A DNA stretch of 64,000 nt from Xylocopa sonorina (lineage: Eukaryota > Arthropoda > Insecta > Hymenoptera > Apidae): the NCBI RefSeq assembly GCF_050948175.1, contig NC_135207.1, forward strand, positions 4,863,501 to 4,927,500, given 5' to 3'. Shown here one piece after another: positions 24,774 to 37,300 of this stretch. The notes below the pieces were generated by a model. That model was not told the origin of the DNA. It did not search any database and saw only the letters and a list, made by a program, of their open reading frames with translations. The position numbers and the translations under genes were made by a program. Every line of letters starts with the position of its first letter. Within the stretch, counting starts at the first letter, position 1.

Positions 24774-24779
24774 TTTATT
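24774..24779 (-). terminator. Candidate poly(A) signal of the 5-HT2 receptor gene
   Basis: TTTATT on the plus strand is AATAAA on the minus strand, about 0.6 kb after the receptor stop codon. A second one near 24,583 is an alternative. Confidence 0.4.
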
Positions 24780-25394
24780 TCATGCAGCTTTACTTCTAAT
24801 TCTTCACGACAACCACCTCGCCCTACGAGATACACTTTCGACGTAACTGTGATCTTTGGCTCGACGAAACGATTCGTCTCTTCGCATCGTTACAATTAAA
24901 TAGTCGTAGTTGTACAAAGTTTTATCACATTCGCATAGATCTCTCGAATTTTGTAATTGCACGCATTCTCCTTGTAGCTCTCTCCATTGCGATCGAGCAT
25001 GGGAAGACACGAGAGCAAAGTTATGTGGCAGGTATTTGATATCGAATTCCAAGTATCTTCTCAATCAATCGTTTTTAATCAATCGAAACACCTAAACGGT
25101 TCGTATTTACTTAACAGTGAAACAGAACTCTTTAATTACTTCTCGAATGCTTGTTAAAGTGTACCATTCTAACATTTCCTAACAGTTTCATTGCGAGTCT
25201 CGCGCTTCGATTCATGAACTATCACTCCAGGATATTGGTGTATCTGAAAAGCGTCTCAGGTTCTTTAAATGTCTCTGCTGTTAAAAAATAGAATCGAATT
25301 CGAAGTTCCATGGTGAAACGAGAAACGCGGAAGCTACGAGCGCACTGGCCTCCTCGATGACATCGCACGTGTCTCCGCGAGCACTTCGTCCCCT

Positions 25395-28300
25395 TCAGCA
25401 GTTCTGATCGTGCTCGTGTTGATGAAAGGTGTCGCGGTAAAGGGTGCTTGGCGTGCGATGCATCATCGTCACGTAGGAGCTGCCTGAGGCCGGCGTGGCC
25501 GTCGGATTCGGGGTTGGCGTCAACAACGGCGTACCCTGAAGACTAATGGCCAATGGTAGCGCGGTTGGGGTGCACAGGCTCATCGCGTTGCGTCCACCTT
25601 CCGTCACTGAACGATATCTCGTCGGCCTCGCTGACCTGGAAACGTTCTCTCATCAGAAACCGTCCATTAACCCTGGAGCGTGCAAGCTTTCAGAGGGTTT
25701 AAGGTCAGCTTAACCCTTCAACCGGCGAAGAGGAGTTAACTCGTCGTGCAAAAATGTGCTCGCCCTTCCGAATACATCGCTCGTTTGCGAATTCGCAAAC
25801 TATCTTCTCTACGAGAAGAACGAAATCAATATTTAATTATTTCATGAGATATCTATCTGGACGCGATACCAGACTGTTGGATCTTCTGTTATATTTCCAG
25901 TCGAAGAGATATAACAGATTAATACAGATTATAGTTCATTGTTATGGAACTCTACACGCAGACGCTGACAGTTAATTTCGTGTACCACTTATCCGACGCC
26001 TGAAGCCAGAACTAGCATCAAACGATCGAGCTTACAATTACACTTACAATAGTCGAGCAGCAATAGCCATCAACAACGCGGTACGAGTTAATTCTCGAGA
26101 CGCCTGTAAACTTGAACAGAAGCGCGAGAGGAATTTATAGCTGAATTTCACCCCCTGAAAATGCGTTTCCATCGATCACTGGAATCGTACGACTCACCTG
26201 GAGCACTTGCACTTTAACAACCGTATGAAAGCAGCTCTGAACGTTCTGTTGAAGATCGTGTAGATCACCGGATTGATCGTGGACGAGACGTAACCGAGCC
26301 AGAGACACGTGTCGACCACGTGTACCGGCACTGAGCACTCGGGGCAGGCGGCGAAGAAGATGTTCAAGAGGAAAAACGGCGCCCAGAATAACACGAACGT
26401 GAAGAACACCAGCCCCAACACTTTGCTGGCCTTCTGCTCCGTGGCCACCGCGTTCGCCGCCAGCGATCTCCGCTTCGTTCGATCCGTGAGGAACCTGGTG
26501 ACGCAACAATGTCGTATTTCTCGGATACAAGCCTCTTCGAGGCTTTAATCAAACGCTATTTGCATGTGCAAATAGCTTTCCATACACGAGCGTTAATCCA
26601 GCGACTCGTTCTACGGTGACGTGGAATCCTCTGCGAGGGATTTCGAGGAACGAGTAATCTCTGCGAGCCGGCGGCATCAATTTCGCGATGCCAGTTGGCC
26701 TATCAAGCGAATCGCAACGATCCACACTTGATAATCAGTTATGCATGTACTCTAGTTCGGATGACGATGACTGCGTTCTGAACGTGCAAAGTTTTCTAGT
26801 TCTCGCGAAACTTAAGTAAACGATGGGGTTGAAAGACAGAATGCGCAAGGTTTAGCAAAATTTTCGACATTAGTACATTTATTCAACTCCATCGAGCGTG
26901 TGTGTCTTCGTATTTTCTGAAAACGCGACGAATTGATTCATTCTGACGATCTTCTCCGTCTGCTAAGCGATCGACATTAGCGGGACTAAGATCGAAAGCT
27001 TCTTTTCCCGTTGATTAGAGGAGACACCGGAAGAAAGGTACCTTACCTGAGGTTGAGGGCGTTCGGCGTGACGTTCAGCTGCAGCTTCAGAGCCCTCAGA
27101 GTGAAGTTCCGTGTTTCGCGAGCTATGTTCTCCGGCGTTTGAGTAGCCTGATCTACTTTCGACACCAGTTTCGTCCCGGTCGTGCTTCCGGTCTGGTTGC
27201 TCGCGCCATTCACGATGAAATTCAGCTGCGGTTGGGACTTGCCCGGCCTCCCGCTCTTGCACCTATTATATTTGCAACGGAACAGAAGCACCGCGTTTAA
27301 CTCGGTTAAACTGCAAAACTGCCGATGTCCCGCGGGAACCCGTTGCCGGTTCCGCCGAGTAGTTGCGACAAACATGGCCGCTCCCGTGGACGACCAACTC
27401 ATTATACGGTATCGATCGATCGAAATTAGCATTTTTAATATTTCCCTTCAATCTTGGGAGCTACGGGACAAAGTCTTCTTCGTAATCGAATTTCAGTCTG
27501 ATTTGTTTAACCTGTATAATGAATTTCGTTAGCAGAATCTTGTAAGACCGCTTTTCTCGATGCGATTCAAATTTCGACTCGTGGGGAGCGATAATAAGGC
27601 TTCCAGGTAATCTATTTTGTTACAATTATTTAAGATAGCGTATACGTGAATGCACCAAGTGTTAGATTAAATTAATAGTTCAACAGTGCTTGCAACGAAC
27701 GTACTAAGGCTTTATCAGAGCCTCCGTGTGATCTTAGTTTCGTCTCGGTTATTTCTGAATTAAAAACTTCTTTGGACGATAAAAATTGGAAACTTGTGCA
27801 TAGAGATTACTTAATTTAAACCCCATTAAACGTGAATGCAGTACACAATGTAGATGAAAAATGAATAAATGACAGAAAACGTTCGCGTAATACACTTAAC
27901 CCTTTCGTTATTTCTGTAAAATACTTTGCGATTCGAAAGACGAATTAACTTCTCGAATTACTAAGCTGCGATTCTACTTTTTATTTTGCACTTCGACAGA
28001 GATCTCGCCACTTGTACGCGCTCCACCTTTTCCAACCGCGTCTCACAATTTTCCTTCAACACTTCCAATTTGTAGACGCTGAGACGCGAGCGCAATAAAC
28101 GACGTTCGAGCGAGAAAGATTTTTAATTCCATTAACGCGTCGTTGCAGCGTCGTGTCACGTTACACGGGCTAGTTAAGTTACGTTTCGTTTAACAGCGAA
28201 TACTGCGACGCATTAGATTAATTGACACGATTAACAAGATCTGACGAACCTCGTTCGACTCGTCACTTCTAATCGTAATCGACTTCGACAAAAAATGAAA

Positions 28301-31300
28301 TCTTTCATCCGTTTCGATGAGAACACAACGTTCTTTCGAAAGAGGCAGAAGAAAGTGCAATCGCAATTCTTTCGCGAATAAAATCGATCGACGCTATCGA
28401 TATTTACCTGCCGCTCCCGGATCCACCGGAAGTCCTCCACGTGTACCGCGTGGACGACGATGGCGTGATGGTTCCCGTGCTCGACGTGGTGGAGGACGCT
28501 TTCGTCGAGAAGTATCTGCCTCCTAACCTTCGAAACTGATCCCTCTCCGGATGTTCCGCCACGAAACGGGCTTTTTGTCTGAGCAGCTGCACCGTCAGGA
28601 TGTACGTGGTCACCATGACGATCATGGGGATGTAGAACGCCACCAATGAACCAAACACGAAGAACGCTCTGTTGTTGATAACGCACGTCCCTGGCCGTGG
28701 CATGATGTTCAGAGGATTTATTATTCCTGCATACGGAGAACTCACATGATTGCCCTCCAATTTCAGTGTGTGCCAATTAGGAATAGAAACGAGAACAAAA
28801 CGCAGGCTAATTTATCTACAGCGGGAATTGTGAAATCAATAGAGTTCACGCGGAGAGAAGAAGAGCAAAACAGAATAAACGCGATGCGATCGAATCTTTT
28901 TTTTTCGTCGATTTACACGAAAAAACCTTGAAAAAACGAACCAGCCATCCCTTCCCGATATACGAGAAATACGTAATCGTTTATCGATCGTCCCGCGTCC
29001 CGGTTGCAATGCATCCGGAATAGTTTCGAATATCGAGCAGCCGCCATCGGATGGAATGGCAAGAAGTTCACCTCGCGTACAACTTTCTCGTTTACCGAAT
29101 GCATTCGAAACACTTATAGAAGAAACCGATTCCTTGGAACGACCGATCCGGTCCATCGCTTCCGCTGTGATCTTTTCTCGAAACGGTAACTTGGATGATT
29201 CTCTCGAAGCGTGTAGAAGAGTTCTTCGATCGCGCGTCTCTTCTTCGAGACCACGCTCGAAGCTCGAGAAACGAAGTAAAAGGGTCCAGAACAGGAAGAC
29301 CAATAGATGGATATCGTTAATATTAATTCTGTCACATTGATCTATCTTCTTCTGTCTTTTAAAGAAAGCAGTGAAAGTGATTTTACCTAACACTGTGATC
29401 GAACTGGAGACCAACATGGCGAGCAGCCACACAGCCGCGATCTTGAAACCGACCATCCGCTTGGTGGACGTGTGCCGCGTCCTCAACGGGTTCCGGATGC
29501 CCAGATACCGGCCCAACGAGATGAAGCACATGTGCATTATGCTCGCGGAACAGGCCAACACGTCGCACGTCACATAAACATTGCACCAGAGCACTCCAAA
29601 CGGCCAGTATCCTGTAACATCGAATTAAACCAAGTTGATTCTTCTTCGAGGCATTCCAGAGGATTTCGTTCGCTAAAGAAACCGAAGGAGATCTCGTGGC
29701 AATTTATTACCAACAGAGAGTGTGATTCATCGCCAAATTTGTATTCACCGTGCTTTGTAATGTACGTATCTTTGGAAGAATCGAGAGCGCGATTTTTACA
29801 TCGTTGAACATCGAGAAGAGAGATAACTCACAGCGAGCACGTTCGATCGAATTTCAGCCACTAAATTTTAACCAACTCCAGCGAGCATCCACGGGTTTCC
29901 TTCTTATCTAGAACCTCTTGAAATTCACTGATCGTTATCTAGTAATCTTAATTCCTCGAGGTCCAACGGGGCTACGAAAAAACGTATATCTCGCGGGGGA
30001 TTTTTTTCCGTCGAGAATTCTCAGTTGTAACTCGATTTAATTATTAAACTAATTAACAAACGTAGGAACAGACAGAGGAGAAATTAACGAGAAATTAAGA
30101 GACCCAATTTCGTTCAAAGACACGTTTCGTTTCCATTAAAAAATTGTGGAACACGTTCCATGTACACGTGTCCATCGAGATCGCAGCCAGGAACGCAACG
30201 AGTCTAATCATAGTTTACCCCAACGAGATGCCTATTTCCACGCAACATTTTTCACTATTTTCGGAATCTATGCAGACGCATACACACTCGATTCTTCTGA
30301 AACACGAAGGAACGAGATCGCAGTCGAAAGTATACAGAGTGGCAGCGATCTAAACAAGCCGTTAACGTTGAAACTCTTTGATGTTGGCCATCGCGCGCGT
30401 CTCGCGAATTAAAATTAACAGATATACTCGGTTGTATCAAGGAGAACAAGCGAGGTGTTTATTTTCGGAAAATTTCTCCGTTTGCCAACCGTAGCGTTCA
30501 TTGGGAACCGCGTGGCACTCGCAACGACGGAAGCCCGTCGACGGCCATTAATGGACGCAACGCTCGAGCGGTTTTCCCTTTCGCGAAACATCGAAGACGC
30601 GAGTTGTACGCGCGATCTTGTATCTAATGAAATTCCTTGGGAGTAGACTCGTTGGCGTCGCGAAGTCCTCGAATTACTAACGGCACCCTGGACATTTTTC
30701 CGCGGGATTAATTGCGGCCTCGAGACTTACGCGGTGAGGGTTGAATGGTGGCAATGGCACAAATAAACCGAAGGACTGCCATCGAAAAACGTGTGACTAC
30801 TAAAAATACGACGATGCGTGGGTCGTTTCGAATGGTTCGCGTGTAATCATGAAACGCGAGATCTTTGCTGTCAAGTGACACGCACAAGTTCCATTTCATT
30901 CGCATCGATGGTTACCAAAGCTTTCTCGTGGACGAACGGTTTCGTTCGATCGTCGAATTCGTTGCGATTGGTGTCTCGAATGGCTGCAAGCAACGCTTAA
31001 GCGAGTAAAAAATAACGCGAAAGTAACTGAAGCATCGTTTAAAGGACACTGAAAGATGAAGAGAGAGTTGCAAAATATTCTTAGCTTCTCGCGAGTTGTT
31101 TATTCTGGTTGGAGTTATAGAAAAGTTCTGTATATTCTATACTAATTACACTACTTTATTTACCAGTCAGCTGAAGATTAATATTTGCTCAACGGAGCAG
31201 GAAGAATTAAAGTTCTTATTGGTCTGAAATCGAGGCGTTTTTGGTTCGTCGCTGGGCTCGACGGAGTTCCCTTCAAATGGAACAGTTTGAAGACACTGTA

Positions 31301-34300
31301 CCGCTCGGAAGTTTGCGAAGCTTGTTCTATAGAAAATATATCTTCTGTACAAGGAAAGAGGTAGCAGGGTCAGAGGATATTCTCGGATATCCTCGAGGAT
31401 ATTCGTCTACAAAGTCGTATATGGCTATGAAGAAGCAATTCTACTGCCATGAGAAACAATTCGCGTATTCGAATTGTCGCGAATTCGAGATCAAATTTTT
31501 CAACAACGATTGACATATTCAGTCTTAATTTTGCAGACCAGCGTGGGACGATTGCATATTCAGAGTCAAACATAAAACGAGTTAATTGAACGTATGTATA
31601 ATAACCAATCACCAACGCGATAATATATATTATTATTATTTTAATTGATAACATTCATCGATTTCTGATTAATTTAAGTACGCACCAACGTACTTAATTA
31701 GCAGTAATTCGTATTATAAATATGTATTTATTCAATACGTTACATGCACGAGATTTTATTCTACGCATTTATAATGGTTTATACAAAACTGGGGCTAATT
31801 AAATAATTGAAATCGTCATCTGTATATGGAGACATACGCGCCTCCCAGATATGCAAAGTACGACACTGTTAAGTGTTAATTGGAAGAAACTTTCATAAAG
31901 TTGGAGGATTCGCTGGCGATAAGTAGTACAACTCATTCACAGTCAGACAATTTAAATGAACCGTTTTAAGAAAACGTATTTCTGACCTCATAATTATTTC
32001 TAACCGATTTTCGAGTAAACTGGATAGCGAAGAATCTCTGCAGGAATTAAATTCGAGGAACACTCGTTTTCCAGAATTTATTCTTCAAAATAAAAACGTC
32101 GAACGTTTCGAAGAGCTGAAACCGTTTCCATGGGCCATGAATCCCAGATGATATTTCAAGCGACGCGTTAATTTATAAAAAGAACTGGGTTAACGATACC
32201 CCCCGATCGATTTTAATTAATACAACTAACTGGCAACTGCGATCGAGCAACTCATCGTTGGACGCGCGCGCGAAAAAAGGAGAACGAATCGTCGTAAAGT
32301 AAACCGAGGGACGCGGCTCGTTCGAAGGCGACACGGAGATATTTGCATGTGCGATGGAACGTCTTGAAAATGTCTGTCGATGGAATCGTTTCCTATCCGT
32401 GTACGGTTTATACGTCGGAAAATTGCGAGCCATCGCGTGGTTATCGACGAATCCGAAATACGTACCTATACCTGCGTGTTTATGAGATGTACATGCGATC
32501 GTATTACGGGAGTGGATTCTTCCGCAAGAATTCACCGATTATTTCGTCCGATCGGAAAATACTGGACACACCAGTCGGATGTAAAACCACATAGTGATAG
32601 ATACCAAACTATGCGTCGTTATTTCTGATAAACAAGATATGGCAGCAACCGATGTCAGTTTCTTGGTTAATATAACAGATAATACGTTTACACGCCAAAT
32701 TTCCATCGCGTTCTAGCGTGCATAAACCTGGAATCCGGCCAATACGTGGTAACGCGATATCAGCCAGTATTGAAGTAAAGGGACATTACACACAATTTAT
32801 CTGTTGAAAGCTGACTTTCCGTCGCGGAGGGAAGATTCACAGATTAAGCTACGCGTGTTTTGCATCGTGGCCTCGGATTATTGCACGCTGACATACTAAC
32901 GACGCGTTCAATTATCTTGAAAAGAAAGATATACGCGATACCAGCGATGAAAGTAACCCCCGTCGCGTATAATCGACACTGGTACCTGTAAATCACGCTC
33001 CAGACGAGACATCACGATGTCAATCACCGAATTCGTGGCTTGAAGGGGGATTAAATCTCGTTGGATCGCGTGAAACTTCTCGATGGGAGGCGTTCGTTCG
33101 TATGGAAACACAGGAAGCACGTGCACGATGCGAGTTGTTGAGAAGCGTGCGAACTCCTGTCCGGATAAGGATTTAATCGAGGGACCAAGTTCTCGTAGAT
33201 TTATCCGTGTTCAGTGTCATCCACGACAGGTTCGAGGACCTTGTTTATTTGTCTTGGTTATTCTTTGCGTGTAACGATATATCTTGCGCATTATTTATAA
33301 ATCGACGTCGACAATCGATGTTTCACATCTGAAGGGAGATTAATGGATCGAAAGCGTTTCCTGGATGTCTCAATGGTACTCAGCGAAGTGGAAAGTCCAG
33401 CTGTCGACGTTGTAAAGATTTGTTTCGGGACATTTATTGCTTGCTGTGTTTATCGTACTATAATGGCAAAAACAGCTGGTTTATTACGAGCATTGTGAGC
33501 GATAATCCGATGGGAGGAAGAATACTTTGATACGATATATCATTCTTTACGAGTAGAACAGCTGACAGTTTGAAAACAATCGAAACGACTACAAAACAAG
33601 TGGCGCTGGTCCGCGTATGATCAGACGTACAGAACTCTTTGCTCGAAATCTCTTCGTACGTGTCTGCAATCAAGTATAACACGATAATATCGTCGTATTA
33701 GCGCGGCTGTGCAAACAGAGTCGTTATTGTATAAATAAGTTTGAATATATTATTGTCGCTGCCGAGTTGAAGCGAATCCAATTATGACACTCGACACCCA
33801 GCGTGTACAAAATACGAAGCGAGCAACTTTGTACGGTGAACAGGCTAAGGAACGATCGTGACAAGAATTTCGAGAAAGTCTCGCGACGAGTAATCGTAGT
33901 TTCGATACCGAAATGGCGCGGAACGTAGGGTTCTGGTCTGCAAGACGCGAGGCGTGAAAAAGAGGGGTGGTTTTTCTGCTAATAAAGACACCGCGGACCG
34001 TTCTTCGAAGAACGTTTCAACTAGCAGTGACCGTAATTCGGGGGAAAATAATCCGCCCCCAGGTGGAGTTCATCCCCCAGGCGTCCCTTCTCTACGACGG
34101 GACGTTTACCTTCGTTCCGTGGGACAAGGGCGGAATTTCAAACGCGGTAATTCCGACCAAAGAATTATTTTATCGCCGATTTGCGCTTTTTTTCTATCTG
34201 ACTCAGCGGCCAGCGATACTGGAGACCACCCCAATCTTTTATCCGGTTGCCCTCGAGGTCCACAGAGGAGACCCCTGAGTACCAGCTGAGAGGTATCGAA

Positions 34301-37300
34301 GGACCACTTACCGCTTAACAGCGTTCATTGGTACACTTTAACTGTTAGACATTACGGTTCCATTAGAGAAAGGCGTGGAACATATTTATTTTGAGGATCG
34401 TTCTGAAATATAGATCTTAAACAGTGCAGAGGGATCGTTACGTGGTCAAAGGCTATAAAACAATCTTTTATTATGGAAATTGATTCTTCGAAGATTGATT
34501 TCTAAGGAAACGATACTTTGCTAATTGTTTAAAGCAAGAATCTATAATGTTCGAACAATGTTTCAACGTTTCGTTTGCCAGTAAATGAACTTTTCTTCTT
34601 GCGAACCCTCTCGCCATCGGCCACGATGGTATACTAGTATTGTTCGACAGCAAAACGTACCCCCTTGCTTCGCTACGATCACAGACACGGCGTTGAAGGT
34701 TCAAACAAAGCCGAAAGAGACTTCAGGGACGAAGTTAAGACGCGCTAAAAGCGGCTTCGATTTTATATAAATCGAATTTCCCGCGGTCTTTGTAAGCGCT
34801 AGCTTTGGAAGATCGTTGGCCAGTGCTGGACTCTGGGGACGTTGCTAGATGGCCGTACAAAGTGAGAAAAAAAAAACAGTGGCAGGAAGAAGGTACCAAA
34901 CGTTACTTCAAAATAGCGTAAAGACTTGATTTTCATCGTAAAACAGGAAAAGAGAAACTTTAAGGAAGACCTGTCGTTTCTCGCTTGAAGCTACTTTCAA
35001 GCTACTCGTTTACTTGAAGCTATTTATTTAGCAAACTGTTAAGTAAATTATAAACGTCACTTTATATAAGAGAACGAAGTCAATTTGATATTCCACGATC
35101 GAAACGTTATTTTGTCCATCGTTGCTTATCGAGAAACGTAGGGACCCTCTTAACCCCGATAATCGTTGCGAAACGGAACGTTTCCCCGTGGCGGGCGTTC
35201 GTTAGTAGTTAAAAATCGAGTGCCACTATAAAGGAACTCGTAACTTTCTCGAGGCGCAACGTTTCACTCGAGAATGCTCGCCTTTTTTCAACGCCCACGA
35301 CGATGGTCCCGTAGCAGGAGGGCAGAGCAATAATTCACCGTGACGCGATTTCAATTTACCACGGCGTTCCCGCTCTCGAGGTCCCATTAACAGTGCCCAT
35401 TACATCCGCACCTCCGCGTCGTCGCTCCACGAAAGTCGAGGGGTGGTCGAAGTGACAGAAAAACGTTCAGAGACGCGCGTTAAAACTCGATCTGTACCCT
35501 GACGCGACTAAACCGCCCCGAAATCATCCCCCTCGTTCATTTTCAGCTGGATTTTATTCGACGCGAAGCGGTTCGGTGGATACGAGCGATCGAAGACCAG
35601 TCGCTCTTTCACGATTTCGCTGGAACAGTGGAGAGCACGGATAGCACTTGAACGGGCGCTCGTTTTGGAGGGTGGATTTTTTTTAGAATTCGAGAGGTCG
35701 CGAGCAATTAGTCGGTCGGTGCGAATCTCTGGGCGGAGGGGTTTTTTCTCGACGGGGCAACTTCGTATCTGATCGTTCGCCCCGAACTTTCTAACGAGGG
35801 AACGATCGAATGCCCGCGGCCGGATATTTCGCCTAAATCTCGGAACTTCCACAGCGGGGGTGTCGCGTCGTTTCGCTTCGAGCTTCTTTTACGAGTCAGC
35901 GTTTAAAACGCCTGATCATTTGCCAGGAAATTTCGTTTATCTAACATCGAACGCCTGGGGTATTAAATACAAACCAAGCAAAAATTCCGTTAAATATACA
36001 CAGTTCAAGATATCACTTTAACATCGTTGATGCAAAAAATTAATTAAATCTGACCTTCTTCTGCAACGACTGTCTTCTTATTTTTAATAACGAAGGGGTG
36101 GTTTCAGCCACCAGCAGCAACCAGATTGCTGGTCCCAACAATTGTGAAATAAAACTGACGCAAATATTGCCCCACCGTGACTGACAGACACGGTTAAGTC
36201 ACCCTCGATGCGAAAATTCGTGGGAATATCGAAGATGAAATGGTGGAGATCGGGTTAAACCGAGATCGAGCGAACGGACGCGTATCCGCTGTCGTTAGCT
36301 TTCAAACTGGCGCTGGTAAACGTGGACGAAGAACGCGTGTTCGCGACAAAATATTTTCAAAACCGTTTCGCGAATGACAGTCGACCGCGAAGCGTTGTTT
36401 TCACGGGCTAATGCATTTAACTGTCGAGCCGTTAAGATAGATGGGAGCGAGCGGCGAGTATTGCTGTTGCCGCGAAGCGTTTGGCGTCAGCCTTGGGTAA
36501 TGCGGTTTGGAGGTCGGAAAAACCGACTGGAGAACGGACGGACGGTGGAATCGCTCGAGAATGGCGAGATCGCGAGAGGATTTAAAAGATGAGATCGACG
36601 AGAACGATGTTTCGATGGATCTTCCGGTGGATTCTCGTCTGCGCGAACCAGGATGAGGGGACGGAGTCGTTAACGAACCAGCTGACTTTGAATAATACAA
36701 TAAACGACGCGAGGGGCTAGGAGAACGAACAACTGGACGAAGGAGGCTCTGATTGCTGTTTCGATTGGCGCGATGTTTGCGAAGGAAAATTCGTGGCCGT
36801 TTATATAGAATTGACTTTATACAAATATTCTGGACGTTGCTGGAACCGATAAATAGTTGATGGTATAACGCGAAAGCGGATTAATGGCGGTCGCTTATTA
36901 GAGGTGGCAAATTTGAAAGCGGATTAAATTGGATCCCATGCGTTTTCGGTAATCGTGGAAATCTCTGGCTGAAATCCGAGCGTTGTGGACGGCGGACTTG
37001 TGAAATCGTTTTCATCGCTCGTGTCCGTCAAACGTTGCGGCCAAAAGCTTTTCGACGGCTCGCTCGTTCGACGAAGGCCTCCCGTTGTTTAATTTCGCGT
37101 TTCCATTTCGCTCTTTCGATCGACGATACGTTTAATCAACCCTCTCGAAATACAATGTTTATCGAGCGGTGGAAACGATGAAAATTCCCTTCGATCACCG
37201 TTTGAGATGAAGCGTCTCGAAGAACATCGTAGAGCGTTAAGAATAGGGGACGCGTAATGGCGTCGAGAAGATAGACCCGCTGATAATTGAATCTGCAGTC

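Noticed and set aside
25395..29611. D2-like dopamine receptor as identity of the GPCR
   Set aside because: TM3 (VTCDVLACSASI), TM5 (GSLVAFYIP) and TM6-TM7 (VLFWAPFF, CLWLGYVSSTINPVIY) match the 5-HT2 pattern rather than the CWVPFF and TTWLGYINS types of D2-like receptors.
33954..34289. Two overlapping frames of just over 100 codons in 5-HT2 intron 2
   Set aside because: One reads somewhat like a protein, but there is no ATG in good context, no splice support and no family resemblance.
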